64,000 nt of DNA. It comes from Phycisphaerae bacterium (lineage in GTDB: Bacteria > Planctomycetota > Phycisphaerae > UBA1845 > Fen-1342). The notes beneath the pieces were generated by a model, which was given only the letters and a program-made list of their open reading frames with translations, did no database searches and was not told the DNA's origin. Position numbers and translations under genes: made by a program. Shown in pieces: positions 45,234 through 54,101 of the stretch (its first letter is position 1; each line of letters opens with the position of its first letter). Location: positions 43,218-107,217 of the forward strand of contig JAGNKU010000017.1 in the NCBI GenBank assembly GCA_017999985.1. Direction: 5' to 3'.

Positions 45234-46436
45234 TCAGTTCGGCCGGCTGGCCGGGCTATGCGCGGCCCCGGCGCCGCGCTGCCCCGCCGCGCTCGCGAAC
45301 GGCACGACTCTCACCGGGTTGCCCGGCCGCGCGTTGATCAGGCCCTCGACGATCAGGCGGTCGCCGGCCGAGAGACCGTCGGATACCAGCCACTGGTTGC
45401 CCAGCGCGCGATTGAGCGTGAGCTTGCGCTGCTGCACCGTGTCGGTCTCGTCCACGATCAACGCGATCGCCTCACCCTTGGGATTGCGGCTTACACCCTC
45501 CTGCGGCACAAGGATCGCCTGCTCGGCGGTGCCCTCCTGCACGCTCGCCCACACGAACATGCCCGGCAGGAGCAGGTGCTCCGGGTTCGGAAACACGATC
45601 CGCAGCGTGTACGACCCGGTGGTCGGCTCCACCGTGATGTCGCGGAACTGCAGCTTGCCTTCCAGCGCGTACGGCGTCCGGTCTTCGAGGAACAGGCGCA
45701 CGACGCGCTGGTCACCGCTGGCGCGAAGTGCGCCGGATTCGAATTCGCGCTTCATACGCAGCAGTTCTGCCGACGACTGCGTCACGTCCACGTAGATCGG
45801 ATCGAACTGGCGGATCGTCGCCAGCGCCGTCGGCTGGTTGGCGGTTACGAGCGCGCCGACGGTCACGTAGGACTTGCCGATGCGCCCGGAAATCGGCGCC
45901 GTAATTTGCGTGTAGGACAAATCGATCCGCGCGCTCTCCACCTCGGCCGCGCGCAGTTGGATGGTGGCCTCGCCCTGCTTCAGCGCCGCTACCGCTTCAT
46001 CATAGTCCTGTTGACTGACCGCCCGTTCCGCCAGCGCGTTGGTGTAACGCTCCACGCGGGCCCGCAGCGCCGGCAACTGGGCCTCGGCAATAGCCAGGGC
46101 CGCCTGGGCTTGCGCGTGAATCGCCTGATAGCGCGCCGGGTCAAGCTGGTACAGTAAGTCGCCCGCGCTGACGTCCTGCCCTTCCTCAAAGTGCCGCGAC
46201 TGGATAATGCCGCTCACCTGGGGACGGACCTCGGCTTCCAGGTACGCCGCTGTGCGGCCCGGCAATTCGGTGCTCAGCGATACGGCCTGCGGCGTAACCA
46301 CGACCACGGCCACTTCGGGCAACTGCGGCGGCGGCCGCTGCGCGGGTGCGGCCGCCGGTTTGCAGCCCGACCCGAGTACGCCCGCGAGCACAAGCGGTAC
46401 GAGAGTTACCCACGTGAACTTGATGCGTGTGAACAT
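45234..46436 (-). CDS. RND periplasmic adaptor (membrane-fusion) lipoprotein
   Basis: 400 residues. Lipobox LAGVLGSGC near residue 25, then PEVAVVVVTPQAVSLSTELPGRTAAYLEAEVRPQVSGIIQSRHFEEGQDVSAGDLLYQLDP, a barrel-sandwich half. A coiled coil (~100-160) and beta-barrel/MP domains follow. It bridges the RND pump and the TolC-like channel. 12 bp from the pump gene. Confidence 0.94.
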   Translation of the reverse strand: MFTRIKFTWVTLVPLVLAGVLGSGCKPAAAPAQRPPPQLPEVAVVVVTPQAVSLSTELPGRTAAYLEAEVRPQVSGIIQSRHFEEGQDVSAGDLLYQLDPARYQAIHAQAQAALAIAEAQLPALRARVERYTNALAERAVSQQDYDEAVAALKQGEATIQLRAAEVESARIDLSYTQITAPISGRIGKSYVTVGALVTANQPTALATIRQFDPIYVDVTQSSAELLRMKREFESGALRASGDQRVVRLFLEDRTPYALEGKLQFRDITVEPTTGSYTLRIVFPNPEHLLLPGMFVWASVQEGTAEQAILVPQEGVSRNPKGEAIALIVDETDTVQQRKLTLNRALGNQWLVSDGLSAGDRLIVEGLINARPGNPVRVVPFASAAGQRGAGAAHSPASRPN

Positions 46437-46501
46437 CCGCTACCTCACAATCCCGGCGGGGGAGCGTGCGATGGCGCTCGGCAGTCGCTCCCGGCCCGGA
46501 C

Positions 46502-48229
46502 TCATTTCTGGTCCGTCGTGGTCACAGGCGGCGCGGCGTCGTCGTGCGGCTGGGCCTCCCAAGGCAACGTTGTCTGCCCGCCGGAGAAAAAGTAGTCCAC
46601 CGGGTCCGCCAGCGCCGCGGACTGTTCACGCACGTCGTCGGCGGGCGGGGTTGTCTCGGGCGACCAGCCGCCACCCAGCGCCTTGTAGACGGCCACAAGG
46701 TTGACGGCCACCTGCCCGCGGCTCTGCGCGACCGCATTCTCCAGTTGCACCAGCGAACGCTGCACAACCAGCACACTCTCGAAATCCGTCAGCCCATCCT
46801 CGTAACGTTTTTCGGCGATCTGGACGGCCCGGCGGGCAGCCTCGGCTGCGCGCAGCAGCGCGTCGCGGCGCGTCTGCTCACGCTTGTAGGCGATCATGGC
46901 GGACTCGACTTCCTGCAACGCCCGCAACAGGGTTTGCTCGTACACGACGTAGGCCTGGTGCGTCGCCGCCTCCTGCGCCGCGATCCGGTTAAGGTTCCGC
47001 AAGCCGTCGAAGATGTTCCAGCGGACGGCGGGGCCAAGGCCGTACGTTACGCTCCGGCCGTCCAGCAGGTGATTGATATCCGTGGCTTCGAGTCCAAACG
47101 TTCCGGACAGCGTCAGGCGCGGATAGAGCTCCGCGGCGGCCACGCCGATCCGGGCTGTCTCCGCCGCGAGCCGCCGCTCTGCCGCCCGCAAATCCGGTCG
47201 CCGGCGCAGAATGTCCGTGGGGACGCCGACCAGGGTTTCCGCCGGCGGCTGCGGAATGGTCCGCGCGACGGACAGCTCGTCAAACAACGCCCCGGGCTCC
47301 TTGCCCAGCAGCACGCTCAAGCGGTAGATGGCCACCGTGAACCCGGTTTCCAGCAGAGGGAGTTCCGATTCCGTGGCGGCGAGGTTGGCCTCGGCCTGCC
47401 GGACGTCCAGCTCCGAAGTCAGCTCCGCATTGAGCCGGGCCTGCGTCAGCGACAACGTCTCCCTCTGGAGCTCGACGTTTTGTCGCGTGGCTTCAAGCTG
47501 GCTCTGCAGGGCCCGCAGGTCGATATACGTCGTGGCCACTTCCCCCAGCAGGCTGACGAGCACGCCGCGGTAGTCTTCGGTCGCGGCGGCGAGGTCAGCG
47601 TCAGCGGCTTCAACGTTGCGCCGGATCCCGCCGAACAGGTCGAGCTCCCAGGCAGAATCGAACCCGGTCGCGAACAGGTTCATGGTTGGCTGGTCGGCGA
47701 GATCGGTGCGGCTGGGGATGAGGCCGATCAGGCCGCCGGCCACCGAGTTCGTGATGCCGGGCACGCCGGGCACGGCGGAGGCCAAGTTCTGGCCGAGGAT
47801 GCTGGTGGCGATGCCGCGGGAGACGGATTCGGTGAACCGCGCGCCCGGCCCGGGGGCCTCCGGGCCGCCGCCCAGGGGGCCGTTCGCGGACGACTGCGAA
47901 AGCTGGTAGCTGCCGCGGCCGCTGAGCGATGGCAGCAGCTCGCCGGCCGCGACGCCGCGCAGCGCGCGGGCCTGCCGGACGCGCAGCGCCGCGCTGCGGA
48001 GGTCGAGGTTGCCGGCGACGGCGCGCTGGATCAGGCTGGCGAGAGTGTCATCCTGGAAGACCTGCCACCATTGCTGCACGTTCGCGCTGCCGGACGCGAG
48101 CCCGTCGGTCGCCGCCTGGTGCCAGTTGGCGGGCAAGGTTGGCGTGGGGGCGTGGTAGGCCGGGCCGACGGTACAGCCGGCCAGTAGGCAGCCGAGTGAC
48201 ACAAGCGCCTGTGTGTGGGGATGTTTCAT
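46502..48229 (-). CDS. RND outer-membrane factor lipoprotein (OprM/TolC-like)
   Basis: 575 residues from ATG 48229. Lipobox CLLAGC then TVGPAYHAPTPTLPANW, the OprM/NodT family start. Two OEP repeats form the coiled-coil channel (FDSAWELDLFGGIRRNVEAADADLAAATEDYRGVLVSL; NIFDGLRNLNRIAAQEAATHQAYVVYEQ). First gene of the efflux operon, transcribed from the divergent promoter at 48398-48371. Confidence 0.94.
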   Translation of the reverse strand: MKHPHTQALVSLGCLLAGCTVGPAYHAPTPTLPANWHQAATDGLASGSANVQQWWQVFQDDTLASLIQRAVAGNLDLRSAALRVRQARALRGVAAGELLPSLSGRGSYQLSQSSANGPLGGGPEAPGPGARFTESVSRGIATSILGQNLASAVPGVPGITNSVAGGLIGLIPSRTDLADQPTMNLFATGFDSAWELDLFGGIRRNVEAADADLAAATEDYRGVLVSLLGEVATTYIDLRALQSQLEATRQNVELQRETLSLTQARLNAELTSELDVRQAEANLAATESELPLLETGFTVAIYRLSVLLGKEPGALFDELSVARTIPQPPAETLVGVPTDILRRRPDLRAAERRLAAETARIGVAAAELYPRLTLSGTFGLEATDINHLLDGRSVTYGLGPAVRWNIFDGLRNLNRIAAQEAATHQAYVVYEQTLLRALQEVESAMIAYKREQTRRDALLRAAEAARRAVQIAEKRYEDGLTDFESVLVVQRSLVQLENAVAQSRGQVAVNLVAVYKALGGGWSPETTPPADDVREQSAALADPVDYFFSGGQTTLPWEAQPHDDAAPPVTTTDQK

Positions 48230-48370
48230 ACGTACTTCCGTGGCTGCGATGCCGCGCGGGCGCAGCCGCACCGTATCCGTCGGCGTCGCGGGCGCCGCCG
48301 CGCTCCGGGGCTGGTGTTCTGCATCGCCGCCGGGGGGACGCTGCGGCAACGCCGATCCGGACGGCTGCTA

Positions 48371-48398
48371 ATTCTACGGCGGCCCGGCCGCGTGTCAA
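48371..48398 (-). promoter_or_regulatory. Leftward sigma70 promoter of the efflux operon
   Basis: On the minus strand TTGACA (48398-48393), 16-bp spacer, TAGAAT (48376-48371). Its -35 is the left arm of the inverted repeat 48393-48425. Confidence 0.7.
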
Positions 48399-48425
48399 AC
48401 GGAATTTTCAATCTTATGTTTGACA
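48393..48425. promoter_or_regulatory. Inverted repeat TGTCAAAC-N17-GTTTGACA, candidate repressor operator
   Basis: Perfect 8-bp arms at 48393-48400 and 48418-48425. Each arm contains the -35 hexamer of one of the two divergent promoters, so one bound repressor dimer or pair could shut both. The adjacent TetR/CecR-type regulator is the obvious ligand. Confidence 0.65.
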
Positions 48426-48448
48426 TCGGGCCGCGGCTGCGATATCCT
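48420..48448 (+). promoter_or_regulatory. Rightward sigma70 promoter of the tetR-type gene
   Basis: TTGACA (48420-48425), 17-bp spacer, TATCCT (48443-48448), about 52 bases before the regulator start. Its -35 is the right arm of the inverted repeat. Confidence 0.65.
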
Positions 48449-48500
48449 GCCTCTGGAATGCCAGTGCACGGAATCCGCTCAGTCGCCAGGTAGACCACCG

Positions 48501-49220
48501 ATGGACGCACCCCGTCACACCGCCGGCGCGGTCACGCGCGAGAAACTCATGGAGGCGGCCGGCGAGATCTTCGCCGAGAAAGGCCTGCACGGCGCGGTGA
48601 TCCGCGACATCACGCAGCGCGCGGGTGCCAACATCGCCGCGGTGAACTACCACTTCCACGACAAGTTCGAGCTCTACGCGCAGGTGCTGCGGCACGTGCA
48701 TGAAGGCGTGCTTACCACCCTGAACCAGCCGCTGACGGCGGGCACGCCCGAGGGGCGCGTGCGGCAACTGCTGTCCGGGATGCTCACGGTGGCGCTGGAT
48801 CCGGCACGCCCGAAGTGGCACACGCGGCTGTTGGGGCGCGAGATGTTTCAGCCGACACCGGCGCTCGACCAGGTGCACGACCTCGTGCAAAGCCCGGCGC
48901 AGCGCCTGCGGGAAGCCGTGCGCGAGATCCGCCCGGATCTGCCGGAACGACAGGCCATGCTTGCGGTCTGCAGCATCGTGGCAACGTCGCTCTTTTACAT
49001 CCACTATCGCCATATTGCGCGTCGTCTGTTTCCGACCCTGGCCGATCCGAGCGTCGCCACACTCGTCGAGCATGTGGTCGACTACACGCTCGCTGCCCTG
49101 CGCGGACTGCCGGCGAGCAACTTACCGGCACGCGTCAAACGCCGCACCACCGGGCGCCGCACCACGCCGCGGCCCGCCACGCGCTCCGGCCAGCGCAAAC
49201 CCTCGCGCGGCGCGGATTAG
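48501..49220 (+). CDS. TetR-family repressor, CecR-like
   Basis: ATG 48501 gives 239 residues (the open frame reaches back to 48420). N-terminal HTH: REKLMEAAGEIFAEKGLHGAVIRDITQRAGANIAAVNYHFHDKFELYAQVL. The ligand domain (LLSGMLTVAL...WHTRLLGREMFQPTPALDQV) looks like the CecR/YbiH (DUF1956) C terminus. The last ~35 residues are strongly basic. Divergent from the RND operon, so presumably its repressor and its own. Confidence 0.9.
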   Translation: MDAPRHTAGAVTREKLMEAAGEIFAEKGLHGAVIRDITQRAGANIAAVNYHFHDKFELYAQVLRHVHEGVLTTLNQPLTAGTPEGRVRQLLSGMLTVALDPARPKWHTRLLGREMFQPTPALDQVHDLVQSPAQRLREAVREIRPDLPERQAMLAVCSIVATSLFYIHYRHIARRLFPTLADPSVATLVEHVVDYTLAALRGLPASNLPARVKRRTTGRRTTPRPATRSGQRKPSRGAD

Positions 49221-49462
49221 CACCGGCGCCACGACCCGCCCCGGGCGAACTGTTGCCCGACAAGCGGCGGCGGGGTACATAACGATTGATGCTATGTCCG
49301 GCGCGCCGCCCGGTCGGACCCGGACAGTACAAGGCGCCATGCTGCGGTGCCACGCATAAGTCGATGCCCGGCTGAATGTTGAGCCCATCCACGGCTTCAT
49401 CGCCGTGGTCTGGGGGGATTGGGGCCCGCTAGAATGGGCATGGTAGCGCGCGCGAGGATCAG
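49221..49462. promoter_or_regulatory. Intergenic hairpin ahead of the terpenoid cluster
   Basis: 242 bp. CCACGGC-TTCATC-GCCGTGG (49389-49408) is a perfect 7-bp hairpin. A TAGAAT (49430-49435) 21 bases later could be a -10 with a weak -35 (GGTCTG) touching the hairpin. It may be an operator, or just the end of the tetR transcript; no T-run. Confidence 0.35.
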
Positions 49463-50350
49463 ATGATTGATGTGCCACAGCCCGAGTTGCACGAGACTTC
49501 CATTCTGTACTGTCACTGTGCCTACGCGCAGGTCGTCCCCGCAGCGGTGAAGGACGAAGTCCTACGCCGGCTGCTTGAGTTGGGCGTTGCGTTCCACGCT
49601 GTGCCGGACCTGTGCGCGCTGGCGGCCACGCGCGACCCCCGGTTGCCGCGCCTGGCGGCTGGCGGGCGACTGAAGATCGCGGCGTGCTTCCCGCGTGCGG
49701 TCCGTTGGTTGTTCGCCCGGGCCGGTGCGCCGCTGCCCGCTGACGGCGTCGAGATTCTGAACCTGCGGACCGCGACCGCGGACGAGGTGATCGCGGGTCT
49801 GCTCGGACCGGATCGCGCTCGCGGCGACACCAATCCGGGGGCACAGTCGGAAATGGCTGCCGCCCTGCGGGCCGCCGCCGGCGCGGGTCCGCCGGACGGA
49901 TGGAAGCCCTGGTTCCCGGTCATCGACGGTGAGCGCTGCGTCAACTGCAAACAATGCTTGTCGTTCTGCCTCTTCAGCGTGTATGGCCTGTCGGAGCAGG
50001 GGCGGGTGGAAGTTCAGCGGCCGCGCAATTGCAAGACCGATTGCCCCGCGTGTGCCCGCGTCTGCCCCGAGGCGGCGATCATCTTTCCGAAGTATGGGGC
50101 CGCGCCGATCAACGGCGACCAGGTCCGCCCCGAGGACCTGCGGCGCGAAGCCGTGGGGATCAACGTCTCGGCGCGGCTGGGCGGCAACATCCACCAGGTC
50201 CTGCGCGACCGCAGCGCCCAGGTGAAGCCGCGGTTTTCGCCGCAACAGGATGAAGCGCGAGCGCTGGAAGAGCGGCGGCGTTGCCTTGAGAAGTTCCAGG
50301 GTACGCAAGGCACGCTGGCCGAAGGACCTCCGTCACCGCCGGCGGAATAA
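49463..50350 (+). CDS. Ferredoxin-type Fe-S protein with extra N-terminal domain
   Basis: 295 residues. The N-terminal ~125 residues begin ILYCHCAYAQVVP and include KIAACFPRAVRWLF, echoing the N-terminal domain of HdrA-like proteins (CHC, then a C.P). Residues ~155-210 carry two [4Fe-4S] motifs, the first CVNCKQCLSFCLF and the second CKTDCPACARVCP. The tail is charged. It is the first gene of a five-gene set and probably feeds electrons to the radical SAM enzyme next door. Confidence 0.8.
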   Translation: MIDVPQPELHETSILYCHCAYAQVVPAAVKDEVLRRLLELGVAFHAVPDLCALAATRDPRLPRLAAGGRLKIAACFPRAVRWLFARAGAPLPADGVEILNLRTATADEVIAGLLGPDRARGDTNPGAQSEMAAALRAAAGAGPPDGWKPWFPVIDGERCVNCKQCLSFCLFSVYGLSEQGRVEVQRPRNCKTDCPACARVCPEAAIIFPKYGAAPINGDQVRPEDLRREAVGINVSARLGGNIHQVLRDRSAQVKPRFSPQQDEARALEERRRCLEKFQGTQGTLAEGPPSPPAE

Positions 50351-50360
50351 GGACGCGCGC

Positions 50361-51551
50361 ATGCTGCTGGCCCTGACGAAGCGGATGCTGACGGAGGTGG
50401 ACCGGCGCGCCCTGTGGAAGTTCGCCTGGAACTTCGGGTTTCACGGCCTGCGGGCGGTGCAGCGGTTCAAACGCCGCTTGCGGGCCGGCGTGCATTTCCC
50501 ACCGTTCATATATGTGTCCATCATCAACTCGTGCCAGCTCCGCTGCCAGGGCTGCTGGGTGGACGTCGACGCGCCGCGGCAGATGATCACGCTGGACGAG
50601 ATGAAGCGTCTGATCGCCGAGGCCCGGCGGCACGGCAATCGCTTCTACGGTCTGCTAGGGGGTGAGCCGTTCCTGCATCCGCAGTTATTCGAGATCCTCG
50701 AGGCCCACCCGGACTGCTACTTCCAGATTTTCACGAACGGGCACCTGCTGACCGATGAAGCCGCGCGCCGGCTCCGGGCGGTCGGCAACGCGACGCCGCT
50801 CGTCAGTATCGAAGGCTCGGAGGCGGTGAGCGACGCGCGTCGGGGGCGGTCGCAGGTGCTGGCGCGGACGCTCGCCGGGTTGGAGAATTGCCGGAAACAC
50901 AAGCTGCTCTTCGGCGTGGCCACCAGCGTTTGCCAGACGAATTTTGACCTCGTGAGCGAAGCGTGGCTGCGGCGGCTGATCGAGCTGGGTGTGCACTATG
51001 TTTGGTTCTACACATACCGTGTCGTGGGGCCGCAGCCGACCCCCGAGCTGGCCCTGAGCCGGGAGCAGGTGCGGCACCTGCGTGATTTCACCGTTGCCAT
51101 GCGGGGCCGGCTGCCCATCGGGATCGTCGACGCCTACTGGAACGACCGCGGGGAGGCCCTGTGCCCGATGGCGATCGGCATCAGCCACCACATCGGCCCG
51201 GGTGGGCATGTCGAGCCGTGCCCAATCATCCAATTTGCGGCCGAGAACATCCGCGACCACGACAGCCTCTATGATCTACTGACTCGGTCGGAATTTGTCC
51301 GCGACTGTCGGGAGACGGCGGCGGCGACGACGCGCGGGTGTATCCTGTTGGAACGCCCCGACGTGCTGCGGGAGCTGGTTCGCCGGCACGCAGCGGTGGA
51401 CACGACCCAGCGGGCGACGGGTCTGGCCGAGCTCGCGGCGCTGGTGCCGCGTGGCAGCCAGCACGATCCCGAGCACCAGGTCCCGGAGGAGCACTGGCTG
51501 TACCGGTTTGCGAAGCGGCACTGGTTTTTCGGATTCGGCGCGTACGGATGA
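50361..51551 (+). CDS. Radical SAM enzyme (HpnH/SPASM-like)
   Basis: 396 residues from ATG 50361. The radical SAM cluster motif CQLRCQGC (CxxxCxxC) lies in SIINSCQLRCQGCWVDVD, followed by GLLGGEPFLHPQLFEIL. Late Cys (EALCPMAIGISHHIGPGGHVEPCPIIQ) could bind an auxiliary cluster. The overall layout recalls HpnH-type enzymes acting on hopanoid chains and SPASM proteins. Four-base overlap with the polyprenyl synthase gene argues for a role on a polyprenyl or terpene substrate; the reaction is unknown. Confidence 0.85.
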   Translation: MLLALTKRMLTEVDRRALWKFAWNFGFHGLRAVQRFKRRLRAGVHFPPFIYVSIINSCQLRCQGCWVDVDAPRQMITLDEMKRLIAEARRHGNRFYGLLGGEPFLHPQLFEILEAHPDCYFQIFTNGHLLTDEAARRLRAVGNATPLVSIEGSEAVSDARRGRSQVLARTLAGLENCRKHKLLFGVATSVCQTNFDLVSEAWLRRLIELGVHYVWFYTYRVVGPQPTPELALSREQVRHLRDFTVAMRGRLPIGIVDAYWNDRGEALCPMAIGISHHIGPGGHVEPCPIIQFAAENIRDHDSLYDLLTRSEFVRDCRETAAATTRGCILLERPDVLRELVRRHAAVDTTQRATGLAELAALVPRGSQHDPEHQVPEEHWLYRFAKRHWFFGFGAYG

Positions 51552-53275
51552 AACGTGACGATTCGGCGATGAATGGCTCACGCCCCGCCCGGCCGGCGCC
51601 GGCGGAGCGGACCCGCCCGCCGCAGGAGGGTGTTCCGCCAACGCGCGCGGAGCGCGAGCGCCTGCGGCAGGCGGCGCGGGCGTACGTGGCGTCCGCGCGC
51701 CCGGTGCCGCCGCTGTCGCTCGACGAACTGCATGCGCATGCTGCGCGGCTCGGTGCCGGTCTCGGCCTCAACGGGCAGTACCGGAACTTCGCCGCGGTGT
51801 TGCTCAACAGCGAAACCTGGCGCGACGCGCTGGCGCGGGTGCCCTATCAGCGGCGCCTGTTGCTCCTGCCCAAGTGTCTGCGCGTGGCGGAGACGTGCCC
51901 GGCCCCGTTCGACGAGTTGGGGTTGATCTGCCAGGGCTGCGGAAGCTGCGCGATCCATGCGCTACAGACCGAGGCCGAGCAGCTTGGCTACGCCGTCCTG
52001 TGTGCCGAGGGCTCGGCCCGCGTCATGGAGATCATCCAGACCGGCCGCATCGACGCCATCATCGGCGTGAGTTGCCTGTCCGTGCTGGAGAAGGCGTTTC
52101 CGCACATGCAGTCGGCGGGCATCCCCGGCGTCGCCATCCCGCTCCTGCAGGGTGATTGCCGCGACACGTCGCTCGATCTGGACTGGGTCTGGGAAGCCAT
52201 TCACTTGACCAGTGCCGACCGCACCTACCGCCTCGATCTGGATGCGCTGCGCCACACCGTGGAGGCCTGGTTCACGCCGGCTGCGCTGGAGCACATCATG
52301 GGGCCGGAGCAGTCGCCGACCGAACGCGTCGCGCGCGACTGGCTCGCGCGGGCCGGCAAACGCTGGCGGCCGTTCCTGACGGCCTGCACGTACACCGCGC
52401 TCGCACCGGACCCACAGGCCGCGCTGCCGGATGCGGTGCGGCAGATTGCCGTTGCGGTGGAGTGTTTCCACAAGGCGTCGCTGGTGCACGATGACATCGA
52501 GGATGGCGACGACCGGCGGTACGGGGCGCCGACCTTGAACGCGGAACATGGCGTGCCGGTGGCGCTGAATGTGGGGGATCTATTGCTGGGCGATGGGTAT
52601 CGGCTGCTCGCCGCACTGGATGCGCCGCCGGCCGTGCGGACCGAAATGGTACGCATCGCGGCCGCGGGGCAGCGCACGTCGTGCCTCGGGCAGGGTGCGG
52701 AACTCGCCTGGGTGCGCGACGGCGGGCCGCTGTCGTCGAGCGCGGTGCTGGAGATCTTTCGCCAGAAGACCGCGCCGGCGTTCGAGGTAGCGCTCCGGCT
52801 GGGTGCGGCGTACGCCGGCGCGACGCCCGAGGTGGCCGAGGTGCTAACGCAGTACAGCGCGGCGCTGGGCGTGGCCTATCAAATCCGCGACGATCTGGAG
52901 GATCTGGAGCCCGGGCACGCGCCGGACGATCTGACCGGCCTGCGTCCGTCGTTGCCGTTGGCTGTAGCGCTGGAACGCACGACCGGCGACGTGCGCGCGG
53001 CGATCGAGGTCTCGTCGCGTCAGCCCGGTGCGCTGGGTGAGCGGCTGCGCGGGATCATCGCGGAGTCGGGCGCCGAGCAGCACTGCCGGGCGTTGCTGGA
53101 CGCGTACCGCGCGGAGGCGCTCCACTGCCTGGCGGGGCTGGAAAACCCGAGCCTGCGGGGGTTGTTGCGCCGCGTCGTCGCCAAGATCTACGGGGTCGAT
53201 CTCAAGGGCTGGTGTCGTGAGTCTGCGTCTCGACATGCTGCAAGCCGCCCGGCGGGCGCCGCGTCTGCTGGGTGA
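51548..53275 (+). CDS. DUF116 - polyprenyl diphosphate synthase fusion
   Basis: 575 residues. Residues ~95-240 match DUF116, a Cys-rich domain (LLPKCLRVAETCPAPFDELGLICQGCGSCAIHAL, VSCLSVLEKAF). Residues ~260-560 are an all-trans polyprenyl synthase with first Asp-rich motif VHDDIEDGDDRRYG, second motif QIRDDLEDLE, KRWRPFL and KTAPAFEVALRLGAAYAG. Chain length is likely C15-C20 or longer, not readable. A fusion of a metal-binding domain to a prenyl synthase is unusual and implies channeling or redox coupling to the neighbouring radical SAM protein. Confidence 0.9.
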   Translation: MKRDDSAMNGSRPARPAPAERTRPPQEGVPPTRAERERLRQAARAYVASARPVPPLSLDELHAHAARLGAGLGLNGQYRNFAAVLLNSETWRDALARVPYQRRLLLLPKCLRVAETCPAPFDELGLICQGCGSCAIHALQTEAEQLGYAVLCAEGSARVMEIIQTGRIDAIIGVSCLSVLEKAFPHMQSAGIPGVAIPLLQGDCRDTSLDLDWVWEAIHLTSADRTYRLDLDALRHTVEAWFTPAALEHIMGPEQSPTERVARDWLARAGKRWRPFLTACTYTALAPDPQAALPDAVRQIAVAVECFHKASLVHDDIEDGDDRRYGAPTLNAEHGVPVALNVGDLLLGDGYRLLAALDAPPAVRTEMVRIAAAGQRTSCLGQGAELAWVRDGGPLSSSAVLEIFRQKTAPAFEVALRLGAAYAGATPEVAEVLTQYSAALGVAYQIRDDLEDLEPGHAPDDLTGLRPSLPLAVALERTTGDVRAAIEVSSRQPGALGERLRGIIAESGAEQHCRALLDAYRAEALHCLAGLENPSLRGLLRRVVAKIYGVDLKGWCRESASRHAASRPAGAASAG

Positions 53276-54101
53276 GTCGGCGGACCTGGTCCGGCGTTTC
53301 TTGCGGAGCCAGATGAACGCGGACGGCGGGTTTCGCGACCGGGCCGGCGTGAGCGACGTTTATTACACGGTCTTCGGGTTGCAGGGCTTGGTGGCTTTGG
53401 ACGGCGATGTGCCCTTTGACGCCGTGGCCCGCTACCTTGCCGGACTGGGGTCCGGTGAGCAGTTGGACTTGGTTCATGCTGCGTGCCTCGCGCGCTGCTG
53501 GGCCGCATTGCCGGCGGAGCTGAAATCGCGGGCGCCACGGGCGGAGCTTCTGCGTCACGTGGCGACGTTTCGCAGTGGTGACGGGGCGTACGATGCCCGC
53601 CCGGGCAGCCCGCGCGGCACGCTCTACGGCTGCTTCCTTGCACTCGGTGCCCACGAAGACTTGGGCGCAGCCCTTCCCGCGCCGGCAGCCGTCCTGGCCT
53701 GTATCGAACGGCTGCGGGCCAGCGACGGGGGCTACGCCAACGATGACGAGCTGCCGGTGGGGCTGACGCCGACCACCGCGGCGGCCATTGCGTTGCTGCA
53801 GAGCCTTAGCCAGCCGGTGCCGGCCGAACTCGGTGCGTGGCTCTTGGCACGGCACCACGCGGCGGGCGGGTTCTTTGCGACGCCGGTAGCGCCACTGCCG
53901 GATTTGCTTTCGACGGCCACAGCGTTGCATGCGTTGCGCAGCCAGCAGGCAGACCTGACGGCGGTACGCGAACCGTGCCTGGACTTTCTTAACAGTCTTT
54001 GGACCAATCGCGGCGCGTTCTACGGCAACTGGACCGACGACGTGGCGGATTGTGAGTACACGTTCTATGCGCTGCTGGCGCTGGGGCACTTGAGCCCATG
54101 A
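53217..54101 (+). CDS. Prenyltransferase/cyclase-like alpha-alpha barrel protein
   Basis: GTG 53217 (alternatively ATG 53235) gives about 294 residues, overlapping the synthase by 59 bases. It has repeated QW-like motifs (MNADGGFRD, RSGDGAYDA, ASDGGYAND, AAGGFFAT) as in the beta subunits of prenyltransferases and the squalene-cyclase gamma domain. No DxDD and no clear metal ligands were found, so it may be a partner of the cyclase encoded next (a split gamma domain) rather than an enzyme alone. Confidence 0.75.
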   Translation: MSLRLDMLQAARRAPRLLGESADLVRRFLRSQMNADGGFRDRAGVSDVYYTVFGLQGLVALDGDVPFDAVARYLAGLGSGEQLDLVHAACLARCWAALPAELKSRAPRAELLRHVATFRSGDGAYDARPGSPRGTLYGCFLALGAHEDLGAALPAPAAVLACIERLRASDGGYANDDELPVGLTPTTAAAIALLQSLSQPVPAELGAWLLARHHAAGGFFATPVAPLPDLLSTATALHALRSQQADLTAVREPCLDFLNSLWTNRGAFYGNWTDDVADCEYTFYALLALGHLSP

